In this document: positions 44,918 to 52,928 of the stretch, piece by piece
Position numbering within the stretch: the stretch's first letter is position 1
Layout: every line of letters starts with the position of its first letter
Origin: CAMLJR01 sp964500675
GTDB lineage: Bacteria; Pseudomonadota; Gammaproteobacteria; Pseudomonadales; CAMLJR01
Direction: 5' to 3'
Assembly (NCBI GenBank): GCA_964500675.1
Contig: CAZCNY010000001.1
Coordinates: 744,001 to 808,000 of the forward strand
DNA length: 64,000 nt
Made by a program: the position numbers and the translations under genes
Notes under the pieces: generated by a model
Database searches by the model: none
Seen by the model: the letters and a program-made list of their open reading frames with translations, nothing else
What the model was told of the DNA's origin: nothing

Positions 44918-47164
44918 ATGAAATCAGACAAATTTGTCGCATCCGTATTGATTACGATGTTTTTACTCGGCACTGCCATTGCCGCGCGCGCGACTCTCGA
45001 CAACAAAGCCACAGCGAATCGCACAGTCGAAGAAGTGATCGTGCAGGCGCGGCGGCGCGACGAAAAACTTATCGATGTGCCGCTGGCCGAAACGGTGCAA
45101 AGCAGCGCGCAACTGCAAGAGCAAAATGCAATTTTATTCGAGGATGCGACGCGCACGGCGCCCAATGTGCTCGCTTTCAAATCCGCGCGGTCGGTCTCCG
45201 CGCTCGAAGTGACGATGCGCGGACAGGCGGCGATTCCGTCGTCGATCGTTTACGATCCGGCGGTCGGTCTCTATATCGATGGCATCTATGTCGCCAACGG
45301 CCAGGGCGCGATGGGTACATTGCTCGATATCGACAGCGTTGAAATCGTGCGCGGCGCGCAGGGTACGCTGTTCGGCCGCAACAACACCGGCGGCTCGATT
45401 TCGCTGCACACGCATCGGCCCGAACTGGATACCTACTCCGCCGAGTTGTCGGTTTCCGGCGGCAATCAGCAGCTATTCGGCGATCGCGCCATCGTGAATT
45501 TACCGCTCGGCGACAAACTTGCGCTGCGCGTTGCGTATCAAAGCAATCAGCACGAGGGCTGGGGCAGCAGCATCGCGACCGGACAAAATAATTTCATGAA
45601 TCAACACCGCGAGCAGATGCGTTTCGGCGCGCTGCTGCATCCCGATAACGGCATCGAAGCGTATTTTACGTACGAGCGTTTTCTTGCGAATGAAGTCGGA
45701 GCGTTGTTGCATCCGTTGCCCGGCACGCTGACGAGCACATTACCCGGCAACATCGTGCCCGCCAATTTTTATCAAACCGATACAGGGCGCCGTCAGAACG
45801 ACAGCGCCTACAGCAATGCGTATCAGCTCACGCTATCGAAAACTTTCGCGGAAAATTATTCGGCAAAATTAATTCTCGGTTATCGCGAATTGGCCGCGAC
45901 CAACGATTACGATGCCGATGCGTTCGCCTCCTCACTCGCCGATGTCACGCTGTCCAATACGTCGCGGCAGCGCAGCGCCGAATTGCAAGTGTCCGGCAAT
46001 GCGCTCGCATCGAAACTCGATTGGGTCAGCGGCGTCTACTGGTTCAAGGATAGCGGCAGCGCCGATTCGAATTTATTGCCGGGCTATTCCGCGCCCGTGC
46101 CAACCATAGAAACCAACAGTGTCGTCAATCGCTCGACGGCGGGATTTTTTCACGGCGAATACCATTTCACCGAGCGCTGGAGTTTCGCCGCGGGAATTCG
46201 CCGCACCGAAGATACGCGCTCGCTCGACGACACCGCGTATTTGGATCAGACACCCGCCACGCCCGCGCAATTCTGCACGATTGTCGACGCGAGCGATCCC
46301 AGCAACCCCATCGCCGTCGGCAGCGAAACGGGCGGCGCCTGCCCATCGTTTTATCGCGCCGTGCAATATTCGTATTGGTCGTGGGAATTCAGCACGCGCT
46401 ATCGCTTCAGCGACAACATGATGGCGTACCTGCGCAACGGCCGCGCGCAGCGTTCGGGCGGCTGGAATGTGCCGCTCAACACCGTGCAGGACAAACCGTT
46501 TCGCCCCGAACAGCTCACCGATTATGAAATCGGTTTGAAAGCGCAAAGCGACGACGCGCGCCTTAGCGCCAACACCGCGCTATTCACGGGCGATTACACC
46601 AATATGCAGCGCCTGCTCGGCGAATTGATCGGCGGCACACCGACCACCATCGTCATCAACGCCGGCAGCGCGCGTGTCAGCGGTTTGGAATTTGAAGGCA
46701 ATTGGCAGGTGAACGAACCGTTTACAGTGCGCGGTGCGTTCGGCTGGACCGATGCCAAGTATTTGCATTTCATCGACACGGCGGGCAACGATGCCAGCCA
46801 CAACGATTTTTACATGACGCCGGCATACGAATGGAATGTGTCGGGCATTTACGATTTACCGCTCGCCAGTGGCGATATGCGTTTGCGCGCCGATTATGCA
46901 TGGCGCGATCGCATCGAGTTCAATGTCATCAACGACAATAACTATCAGCCTGCGGTCGGTATCGTCAACGCGCATGCGAGTTTTACACCGCGCGACAGCA
47001 ATTTTGAAATCGCATTATTCGGTACCAACCTCACCGATAAGCAATACGCGTACGCGGGCGGCACCATTTTATTCGGCGGCCAGCCTGCATTCAGCTGGCA
47101 GGCCGCCGCCGACCGCCGCCTGTATGGCATCGAACTCACGTATCAATTTCGCGCGCAGCGGTGA
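44918..47164 (+). CDS. TonB-dependent outer-membrane receptor
   Basis: Active importer in the outer membrane. 748 residues: signal peptide (to about AARA), TonB-box-like EEVIVQARRR, plug domain with MRGQAAIPSSIVYDPAVGLYIDGIY and VEIVRGAQGTLFGRNNTGG, then a beta-barrel ending in YGIELTYQFRAQ. The plug pattern is that of receptors common in sphingomonads and marine gammaproteobacteria for organic compounds rather than siderophores. No Fur box is seen before it. Divergent from the phosphodiesterase gene, followed after 3 bases by an Omp85-barrel gene. Confidence 0.93.
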   Translation: MKSDKFVASVLITMFLLGTAIAARATLDNKATANRTVEEVIVQARRRDEKLIDVPLAETVQSSAQLQEQNAILFEDATRTAPNVLAFKSARSVSALEVTMRGQAAIPSSIVYDPAVGLYIDGIYVANGQGAMGTLLDIDSVEIVRGAQGTLFGRNNTGGSISLHTHRPELDTYSAELSVSGGNQQLFGDRAIVNLPLGDKLALRVAYQSNQHEGWGSSIATGQNNFMNQHREQMRFGALLHPDNGIEAYFTYERFLANEVGALLHPLPGTLTSTLPGNIVPANFYQTDTGRRQNDSAYSNAYQLTLSKTFAENYSAKLILGYRELAATNDYDADAFASSLADVTLSNTSRQRSAELQVSGNALASKLDWVSGVYWFKDSGSADSNLLPGYSAPVPTIETNSVVNRSTAGFFHGEYHFTERWSFAAGIRRTEDTRSLDDTAYLDQTPATPAQFCTIVDASDPSNPIAVGSETGGACPSFYRAVQYSYWSWEFSTRYRFSDNMMAYLRNGRAQRSGGWNVPLNTVQDKPFRPEQLTDYEIGLKAQSDDARLSANTALFTGDYTNMQRLLGELIGGTPTTIVINAGSARVSGLEFEGNWQVNEPFTVRGAFGWTDAKYLHFIDTAGNDASHNDFYMTPAYEWNVSGIYDLPLASGDMRLRADYAWRDRIEFNVINDNNYQPAVGIVNAHASFTPRDSNFEIALFGTNLTDKQYAYAGGTILFGGQPAFSWQAAADRRLYGIELTYQFRAQR

Positions 47165-47167
47165 GTC

Positions 47168-48568
47168 GTGACACGCGCGGTTGCTTTTTCGCCAACGATC
47201 CGAGCTTGGCTATTCGCCTCGATCGTTGCGGCCATTAATTTAAGCGCGTTTTCCGCGCCTGCGCAGGCGAGCGGCGACGGCAGCAACACAAGCGACACGC
47301 ACGACACGAATAATACAAGCAGCGCGAGCGACACGAGCAACTCGAGCAACTCGAGCAACTCGAGCAACTCGAAAAACAGTAATAGTAATGACAGCAGCGC
47401 AGGCATCGCGAGCTGGTTCGATCCCGGCAAATCGCCATTCATTCCGATACCCGAAATCGATACCGATCCGAACGGCGGCACCACGCTCGGATTATTTCCC
47501 ACCGTGCTCGTCACCGATAGCGATCACAACATCCGCCAAATAATCGCGCCCGATATTTTGTACAACCCGTATTTCGGCTACGGCGCGCGCGGCCGCATCT
47601 TTGCGTTTCCATCGAACGACGGCCAATGGTCGATCACCGGCGGCGGCAAGCAGCGCGTCGAGCGCGAATTCGATCTCGAATACGAAAGCGGACGCGAGCG
47701 CAGCGAGCGTTGGTCGGTTGCCGCGCAGCTGATTTACGATCGCAGCGGCACGCCGCGCTTTTACGGCATCGGCAATCAAACCCGCGCTAATGCGGAAACC
47801 AATTACACCGCCGCGCAATCCATCGCCGGCGTGAAAGTGGGATACAACCTCACGCACGCCTGGCAAATCGATTACACGCTGCAATTGAAAACATTCGATG
47901 TGTTGCCCGGCGCGCTCGATCATATCGCGTCGATCGAACAACGCTTCGCAACCGCTGAAGGCATCGGCAACACGCACGCGCTATTGAATCGCATCGCGTT
48001 GAGTTACGACACGCGCGACGATTTGACGGTACCGACGCGCGGCGGCGCGCTGCAAATTTACGCGGGCGCCGCGAGCCGCAACGGCGCGCCGAATGATTCT
48101 TTGTACAGCGAATCGGGTTTCGACGCGCGTTATTTTTGGACGCCGCAGATAAAAACAACGCTGGCTTTTCATGCCGCGATGCGCTGGATGCCCGAAGCCG
48201 ACAACGCACCGTTCTGGTCGCTCAGCAGCGCCGGTGGCGATACCAGCGAAATCGGCGGCGCGCAACTGTTGCGCGGCTTCGGCGAAGGCCGCTTTCGCGA
48301 TCGCGATGCCTTTTCCGCCAGCGCGGAAATACGCAGAACCGTTTTATCGCTCGACGCATTCACCACGCGCGTCGATATCGAACTCGCCCCCTTCATCGAC
48401 GTCGCGTGCGTTTTTTCTTCCGCCGACACGTCGATTTTCTCGCAACTGCACCGCGTCGGCGGCCTGGGCTTTCGCGCCATCGCCAAACCGTTCGTGGTGG
48501 GCTATGTCGATGTCGGTTACGGCAGCGAAGGCGTTGCGGTTTTTACCGGAATCAATTATCCGTTTTGA
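47168..48568 (+). CDS. Omp85/BamA-type barrel protein without POTRA domains
   Basis: 466 residues. Signal peptide (to about AQAS), a Ser/Asn linker (about 36-78), then a 16-strand-type barrel of the bacterial surface antigen/Omp85 family: GGTTLGLFPTVLV, LLNRIALSYDTRDDLTVPTRGG, GGAQLLRGFGEGRFRDRDAFSASAEIRR and terminal VFTGINYPF. No POTRA repeats fit in the N-terminal part, so it is like patatin-less FplA/BamL-type barrels. The start is GTG at 47168, 3 bases after the receptor stop. A role in placing or serving the receptor's substrate is possible only. Confidence 0.8.
   Translation: MTRAVAFSPTIRAWLFASIVAAINLSAFSAPAQASGDGSNTSDTHDTNNTSSASDTSNSSNSSNSSNSKNSNSNDSSAGIASWFDPGKSPFIPIPEIDTDPNGGTTLGLFPTVLVTDSDHNIRQIIAPDILYNPYFGYGARGRIFAFPSNDGQWSITGGGKQRVEREFDLEYESGRERSERWSVAAQLIYDRSGTPRFYGIGNQTRANAETNYTAAQSIAGVKVGYNLTHAWQIDYTLQLKTFDVLPGALDHIASIEQRFATAEGIGNTHALLNRIALSYDTRDDLTVPTRGGALQIYAGAASRNGAPNDSLYSESGFDARYFWTPQIKTTLAFHAAMRWMPEADNAPFWSLSSAGGDTSEIGGAQLLRGFGEGRFRDRDAFSASAEIRRTVLSLDAFTTRVDIELAPFIDVACVFSSADTSIFSQLHRVGGLGFRAIAKPFVVGYVDVGYGSEGVAVFTGINYPF
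47341..47376 (+). repeat. 9-base repeats CTCGAGCAA in the linker
   Basis: Three perfect tandem copies (47341-47367) and one decayed copy, coding for Ser-Ser-Asn-type triplets in the linker. A slippage-prone tract inside an outer-membrane protein gene. Confidence 0.85.
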
Positions 48569-48645
48569 TCGCGCGCACTTTAGCAAATACTGCCTGCAGA
48601 ATTTCTGTTATACCGAAGTATTTTATCATTTCTGAAAGGCAATTG

Positions 48646-48678
48646 GCCGAGACGCAGTCATTGCGCATGCGTCTCGGC
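48646..48678. terminator. 11-bp hairpin between convergent genes
   Basis: GCCGAGACGCA (48646-48656), 11-base loop, TGCGTCTCGGC (48668-48678), a perfect stem between the two converging stops. There is no U tract, so a bidirectional stop or an mRNA 3' stabiliser are both possible. Confidence 0.5.
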
Positions 48679-48702
48679 ACTATCAATCGACGCCGCTGAC
48701 AA

Positions 48703-49458
48703 TCAATGTCGCAGATTTTTATGTTTGTGCTGACGCATAAACAACCACACGCCGCTGAGCGCGAGCAAAATCATTCCCAGTCCCAATACATCGACAAAAT
48801 ACGGCCCCCAAGCACCGAAGAAGCGACCGCTGTGCAGATCGAGCAACACGCGCTCCAGCGTTACACCGGATCGCAGCAGCGGTGTTAATTCAGCGCGCTG
48901 CGCGGCCGTGAGAACTTCTGTGTGCGCCCATTGCACCGCGCCGACGCAATCGGAAAATGCCGCGCCATCGTGGGTGACCAGCTGTTTTTCAGCGTTCGCG
49001 ACCACAACACCGTCGCAGCCCAAACCGATGCGCTCCATCTCGATGGACACCGAACCCTTGTCGATTAATTCGCCGGTTACATCGAGCAACACCAGCTCCG
49101 TTCCGTCGGCAATAAACAACATATTATTTTTGACCACCATGCCGCGCGCCTGCGCGAAAGTACTCGCGATTTTTTTGCCGTCAAGTACCGCCGCCTCATC
49201 GCCGACAGCGAGCCAATGTCCGTCAGCCACCCATGCGTGCGTTGGAATTTTGCTGCGAATACCGTAATGCGCCGCGATGAAATCGCCGCTGAGATGGCGC
49301 TGCGCCAAACCTAAACCGTCGGTGTGATTGAGCAACCAGCCGCTAAGCGCCATCCACATCAGAAATACGCTCGCCGTTACACCGATACGACGATGCCAAC
49401 GGTGCAGCAGTAAATTGAAGCGGCGGCGCAACGTGTAGGCGTGAGCTGTTTTTTTCAT
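48703..49458 (-). CDS. PepSY-associated transmembrane protein
   Basis: 251 residues: N-terminal helix after RRRFNLLLHRWHRRIGVTAS (the PepSY-TM entry pattern with paired histidines), a periplasmic domain (about 50-215) with one Cys pair, and a C-terminal helix LGLGMILLALSGVWLFMR followed by a His/Lys-rich tail. PepSY-TM proteins with histidines on their helices act in trans-membrane electron transfer, often feeding iron reduction. Last gene of the Fur-box operon, 10 bases after the FMN-binding gene. Confidence 0.82.
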   Translation of the reverse strand: MKKTAHAYTLRRRFNLLLHRWHRRIGVTASVFLMWMALSGWLLNHTDGLGLAQRHLSGDFIAAHYGIRSKIPTHAWVADGHWLAVGDEAAVLDGKKIASTFAQARGMVVKNNMLFIADGTELVLLDVTGELIDKGSVSIEMERIGLGCDGVVVANAEKQLVTHDGAAFSDCVGAVQWAHTEVLTAAQRAELTPLLRSGVTLERVLLDLHSGRFFGAWGPYFVDVLGLGMILLALSGVWLFMRQHKHKNLRH

Positions 49459-49468
49459 TGGATAAATT

Positions 49469-50017
49469 TCACGGCGCCAATTGATTTAGTACTAATGCCG
49501 CTTGCGCCATGCGCCGCATGGCATCGACCGACAATGTCGCACCGGTAATGCCGTCAATGTTTTTCGACAATTTTTCGCCATCGTTATTTTTTTCCAGTTG
49601 CGCATCGACAAACTGCCGCAAAAATGCGAGCAGGTGAATTTCCTCGCCACGCGTCTCGCGATAGATCAATACCTGCGCACGTTCGATGCGATTATCGACA
49701 ACGACAAAACCGGCTGTGATCGGATAGTCCTTGCCAATTTCATCGAGAATCCATGCGGTTTTGTTGGCGACGCGCCAATAATGCAGACGCGCTTGCGGAT
49801 AGCGATGCCCCAATACCGCCGCGAGCTTCGCTTGCGCGTTATTGTCGAGCCACAATATGGCGGGCGGTGGCGTTTCGCTAAATGTTTGGTGCACGAAAGC
49901 ATCCGGCGCCAGATACACGGTATCGGCGCCCGCGAAGTTTGCGCAGAGCAATGTCAGCGCGGTTATCAGCGCACGCTTAAAACGCGAGGCCCATGCCGAG
50001 ATCGAAACGATTGGCAT
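49469..50017 (-). CDS. FMN-binding domain protein (covalent flavin type)
   Basis: 182 residues, signal peptide (to about NFAGA), then an FMN-binding domain. The flavin-attachment motif D155-GITGA-T161 in NIDGITGATLS fits the ApbE target pattern, so FMN should be bound covalently on T161. The ATG at 50017 lies inside the end of the porin gene, a 41-base overlap suggesting coupling; a later non-ATG start is possible. It likely passes electrons in the periplasm with the PepSY protein. Confidence 0.84.
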   Translation of the reverse strand: MPIVSISAWASRFKRALITALTLLCANFAGADTVYLAPDAFVHQTFSETPPPAILWLDNNAQAKLAAVLGHRYPQARLHYWRVANKTAWILDEIGKDYPITAGFVVVDNRIERAQVLIYRETRGEEIHLLAFLRQFVDAQLEKNNDGEKLSKNIDGITGATLSVDAMRRMAQAALVLNQLAP

Positions 50018-51329
50018 CGCTGTTTTCCGAGAAGCGCTGGTAATCCGCTTTGAATACGACATTGGGGTTCAGATTGAAATTAAAGCCATACGTCCACACG
50101 GTTTCGGTCGGCGATACATCCGGCATCAAACCGGCCGGCAGTGTCGCATACTCGGCGGCGGTATTGAATCGCTCGTAGCGCGCAAACGGTGCGATCGAAT
50201 AGCTACCGCTAAGCGCAAATTTGTAGGCCGCCTGCGTATACCAGCCCCAAAATTCGCTTGGGATCAGATTCGGATTACCCACGAAGGTGAGATTCAAATC
50301 GGCCGTATCGGAAATCGTGCCCTTCGCATACAGCGCCGACACATCGAAATTGCCAGGCGTCCAGCGCGTGTGCGCATCCCATAATGTCGCGCGCGAATTC
50401 GAAGCAAGATTCACAGTGGGATCACCTTGCGAAACTTTTCCGGTGAATACACTGGCGCCCGCAACAAAGCCGGGAATGCCGCGATAATCGAGCGCAAGAT
50501 ACTGACTCAGATCGCGCGCTTTCGCGTTTTGCAATTCCTGATGAATGCTGCCGAGCGGCGATGCCTTGCCTTCGCCTGCGGCACTCGAATCCCATTTCGC
50601 CAAAGCGAAGCCAGTGGTCAACCCCGCATCCCACGACAGACCAATATCCGTGCTGCCGTACAACGCGGCGCCGCCTTCGCGCCACGTGGAAGGAATAATC
50701 GCGGTTTCGACAAAATTGCGCTCGACGCCGTAATAATGTGTCGGCTCGTGCGATTCGTTGAGCAGCCCCATCGGAATTAAAAACAACCCGGCTTTTAAAT
50801 TCGCGTAATCGGCGAGCTTGTGATCGATATAAAACTGTTCAACTTCCATTTCACCGCTATCGTCGGCCGATGCCACTGCATGCTCAACCTCGTATTCGGA
50901 CATAAAACGCGTGTTTTCGTTGAAGCGATAACCGAAGCCGAACACTGCGCGCCGCAAATCCATCTGCGTTTGACTGCTGTCGTGCTTCGGACGGTTGTAA
51001 TTGATTTCGCCATAGCCCCAAATCGACAGCGGCTCGACCAGCGTCGCCAATGCTTGCGACTGCGTTACGCGCTGTGCATTCGCTGTCGCGGTATTCGTCG
51101 ATGCCGTATTCGCCAGCGCGTTGGTTGTTGTCATCGCCGATGATGGCGCGGTAGCTTCTTGTTGGTTTGCGATTGCCTCGGTCTGCGCGTGCATCGCTTT
51201 TACTTCCTGTTTCAACGCGTCGAGTTCCGCGCTCATTTTTTCGATGCGCGCACGCAACTCAGCTTCATCCGCATGTGCGGGAAACGCTGCATTCAGCGCA
51301 ATCAACAAGGGCAGTGTGAGTCGTTTCAT
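49977..51329 (-). CDS. Outer-membrane porin-like protein with N-terminal coiled coil
   Basis: 450 residues: signal peptide (to about AHA), a short coiled coil (DEAELRARIEKMSAELDALKQEVKAM), a Thr/Ala/Asn linker, then a barrel starting LSIWGYGEINYNRPKHDSSQ and ending DLGMGLAF. It resembles phosphate-/carboxylate-selective or DcaP-type porins with a trimerising coiled coil. 29 bases follow the peroxidase gene. Substrate unknown; the Fur box ahead suggests a metal or chelate. Confidence 0.82.
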   Translation of the reverse strand: MKRLTLPLLIALNAAFPAHADEAELRARIEKMSAELDALKQEVKAMHAQTEAIANQQEATAPSSAMTTTNALANTASTNTATANAQRVTQSQALATLVEPLSIWGYGEINYNRPKHDSSQTQMDLRRAVFGFGYRFNENTRFMSEYEVEHAVASADDSGEMEVEQFYIDHKLADYANLKAGLFLIPMGLLNESHEPTHYYGVERNFVETAIIPSTWREGGAALYGSTDIGLSWDAGLTTGFALAKWDSSAAGEGKASPLGSIHQELQNAKARDLSQYLALDYRGIPGFVAGASVFTGKVSQGDPTVNLASNSRATLWDAHTRWTPGNFDVSALYAKGTISDTADLNLTFVGNPNLIPSEFWGWYTQAAYKFALSGSYSIAPFARYERFNTAAEYATLPAGLMPDVSPTETVWTYGFNFNLNPNVVFKADYQRFSENSDANRFDLGMGLAF

Positions 51330-51358
51330 AATTTAAGTCCTAAAACAATTAAACGGGT

Positions 51359-52594
51359 TTAATTTGTTGTTGATTGATAACCATCGGTAAGCGTGTTGAG
51401 AAATGCGACAACGTCATCGATTTCATCCGACGTCAATGCCGGTTGATCGCCGGGATGCCGGTTATACGGAACCTCGGTGGTATTCACGTTGCGGCGATAT
51501 TCCGGCGGCAGATCATTGAATTTGTCAGCGCCGCCCGCATCATTTCGAGGGGGATACCACTCTTCGGGATTAGTATCGCGGCGCACATAAAACGAAACGG
51601 CTTCGCGCAGCGTCGCGAATTTACCGTTGTGAAAATACGGCGCCGTGAGCGCAACGTTGCGCAGCGTCGGCACTTTGAAAGCGCCGCATAATTCGGGATG
51701 TGTCGCCACGAGATCGGTGCGATCGGGTCCGCACAAACCGAGATCGTAATAATTCGGATCAGCGTTCGCGGGAATATCATAATTGCGCGGCACGCCGAGA
51801 TTGTCGTAAGTAAAATCGGTGAACAGCGGCGGTGTGCCAGCGGCGAGCCGTCCGCTGGGATGACAGCTCGCGCAGTTGCCTTTGGTCGGCGCGTTGAACA
51901 GTGCATAACCGCGCAGTTCTTGTTCACTCAGTTGCACTTTGCCCGCGAGGAAGTAATCGAACTTGCTGTCGAACGGACGAAAACCCATATCCTCGTTCTC
52001 ATACGCCTGCAATGCGAGCACGGCGCGATCAAACGCCTCGTCACCGCGATCGAACACATCGTTGCCGAACACCTGCATGAACTCATCGACATATACCGCA
52101 CTGCGCAATTTGAGAATCACATCCGCAGGCGTTGCATTGGCCATTTCATGCGGCGCTAAAAATGGACGGCGCGCCTGCTCAGCAAAACTATTAGCGCGGC
52201 CGTCGCGATCAAAACCGCCGGTCGGTGTGCCCTCACGGTCGAAATAAAACGCGGGCGTGAAACTGAGGTAATTCAGCGACGGCGCATTGCGAAACCCATC
52301 GGTATTCATACCCGCGCCACCGATCGGCACGGCGCGACCGTCAGCGCCCGCGTGCGCATGCTCGGGATCATGACAGGTGATGCAGGCGAGCTGGCCCGAC
52401 GCCGACAAACTCACATCCTTGAAAATTTTCTCGCCCAGCGCGGCCTGTGCGGACAGCGCCGGCGGCGTCGATACCACAGTACCGGGGGACGCCTGGCTGA
52501 CTCCGCCACTCGCGCTACCGCCCCCGCCACAAGCAGTTAGCAATAGGCAGGATAAGGACACCCGACTCCACCCACAGGCAAATTCATACGACAT
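51359..52594 (-). CDS. Di-heme cytochrome c peroxidase/MauG-family lipoprotein
   Basis: 411 residues: lipoprotein signal with lipobox LLTAC (Cys22), a Gly/Ser linker, and two haem c motifs, CITCH and CASCH. FRNAPSLNYLSFTPAFYFDREG and VPTLRNVALTAPYFHNGKFATLREAV are typical of the CCP/MauG family. The ATG at 52594 starts just before the signal peptide. First gene of a four-gene operon behind a Fur box at 52620-52634. It could be a peroxidase or an oxidising partner for a cofactor or metal complex. Confidence 0.9.
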   Translation of the reverse strand: MSYEFACGWSRVSLSCLLLTACGGGGSASGGVSQASPGTVVSTPPALSAQAALGEKIFKDVSLSASGQLACITCHDPEHAHAGADGRAVPIGGAGMNTDGFRNAPSLNYLSFTPAFYFDREGTPTGGFDRDGRANSFAEQARRPFLAPHEMANATPADVILKLRSAVYVDEFMQVFGNDVFDRGDEAFDRAVLALQAYENEDMGFRPFDSKFDYFLAGKVQLSEQELRGYALFNAPTKGNCASCHPSGRLAAGTPPLFTDFTYDNLGVPRNYDIPANADPNYYDLGLCGPDRTDLVATHPELCGAFKVPTLRNVALTAPYFHNGKFATLREAVSFYVRRDTNPEEWYPPRNDAGGADKFNDLPPEYRRNVNTTEVPYNRHPGDQPALTSDEIDDVVAFLNTLTDGYQSTTN

Positions 52595-52619
52595 AGCAAA
52601 ACCCAAATACGATACTTAA

Positions 52620-52634
52620 TGATAAGCATTATCA
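52620..52634 (-). promoter_or_regulatory. Fur box
   Basis: TGATAAGCATTATCA, 14 of 15 positions matching the Fur core TGATAATCATTATCA; centre 33 bases before the peroxidase ATG. Iron-regulated expression of the operon 52594-48703 is expected. Confidence 0.87.
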
Positions 52635-52692
52635 TTTAATAAATTTAGGCAACGCAAGCATTTTCTGCGTCGTGGCGATGACGCAGATCAAA

Positions 52693-52914
52693 TCAATGTT
52701 GCGAAGAGTGGAGAAAGGCGAAACGCGGTTGCCGCTTTCCTTCGTGGAGAACTTGCTCTGAGAACATTGCGAGTGGCCGCACCCATGTGCCGAAATCGCC
52801 GTAGAGCGCGCGGTAGACGACATAGTGCTCGAGCGTTTCGCTATGCCGCGCCACGCTGAGCACCTCGTAGAGATTGCCTTTGAAATGCCGGTAAATACCG
52901 GGACGCAGGCTCAT
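52693..52914 (-). CDS. DUF1653 protein
   Basis: 73 residues: LRPGIYRHFKGNLYEVLSVARHSETLEHYVVYRALYGD-type sequence (split here for length: PGIYRHFKG, YEVLSVARHSE, VVYRALYGDFGTWVRPL), the DUF1653 pattern, a small beta-barrel-like domain of unknown function. The ATG at 52914 keeps it 14 bases clear of the chemoreceptor stop. Confidence 0.85.
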   Translation of the reverse strand: MSLRPGIYRHFKGNLYEVLSVARHSETLEHYVVYRALYGDFGTWVRPLAMFSEQVLHEGKRQPRFAFLHSSQH

Positions 52915-52928
52915 TGGAACAACCCGAA

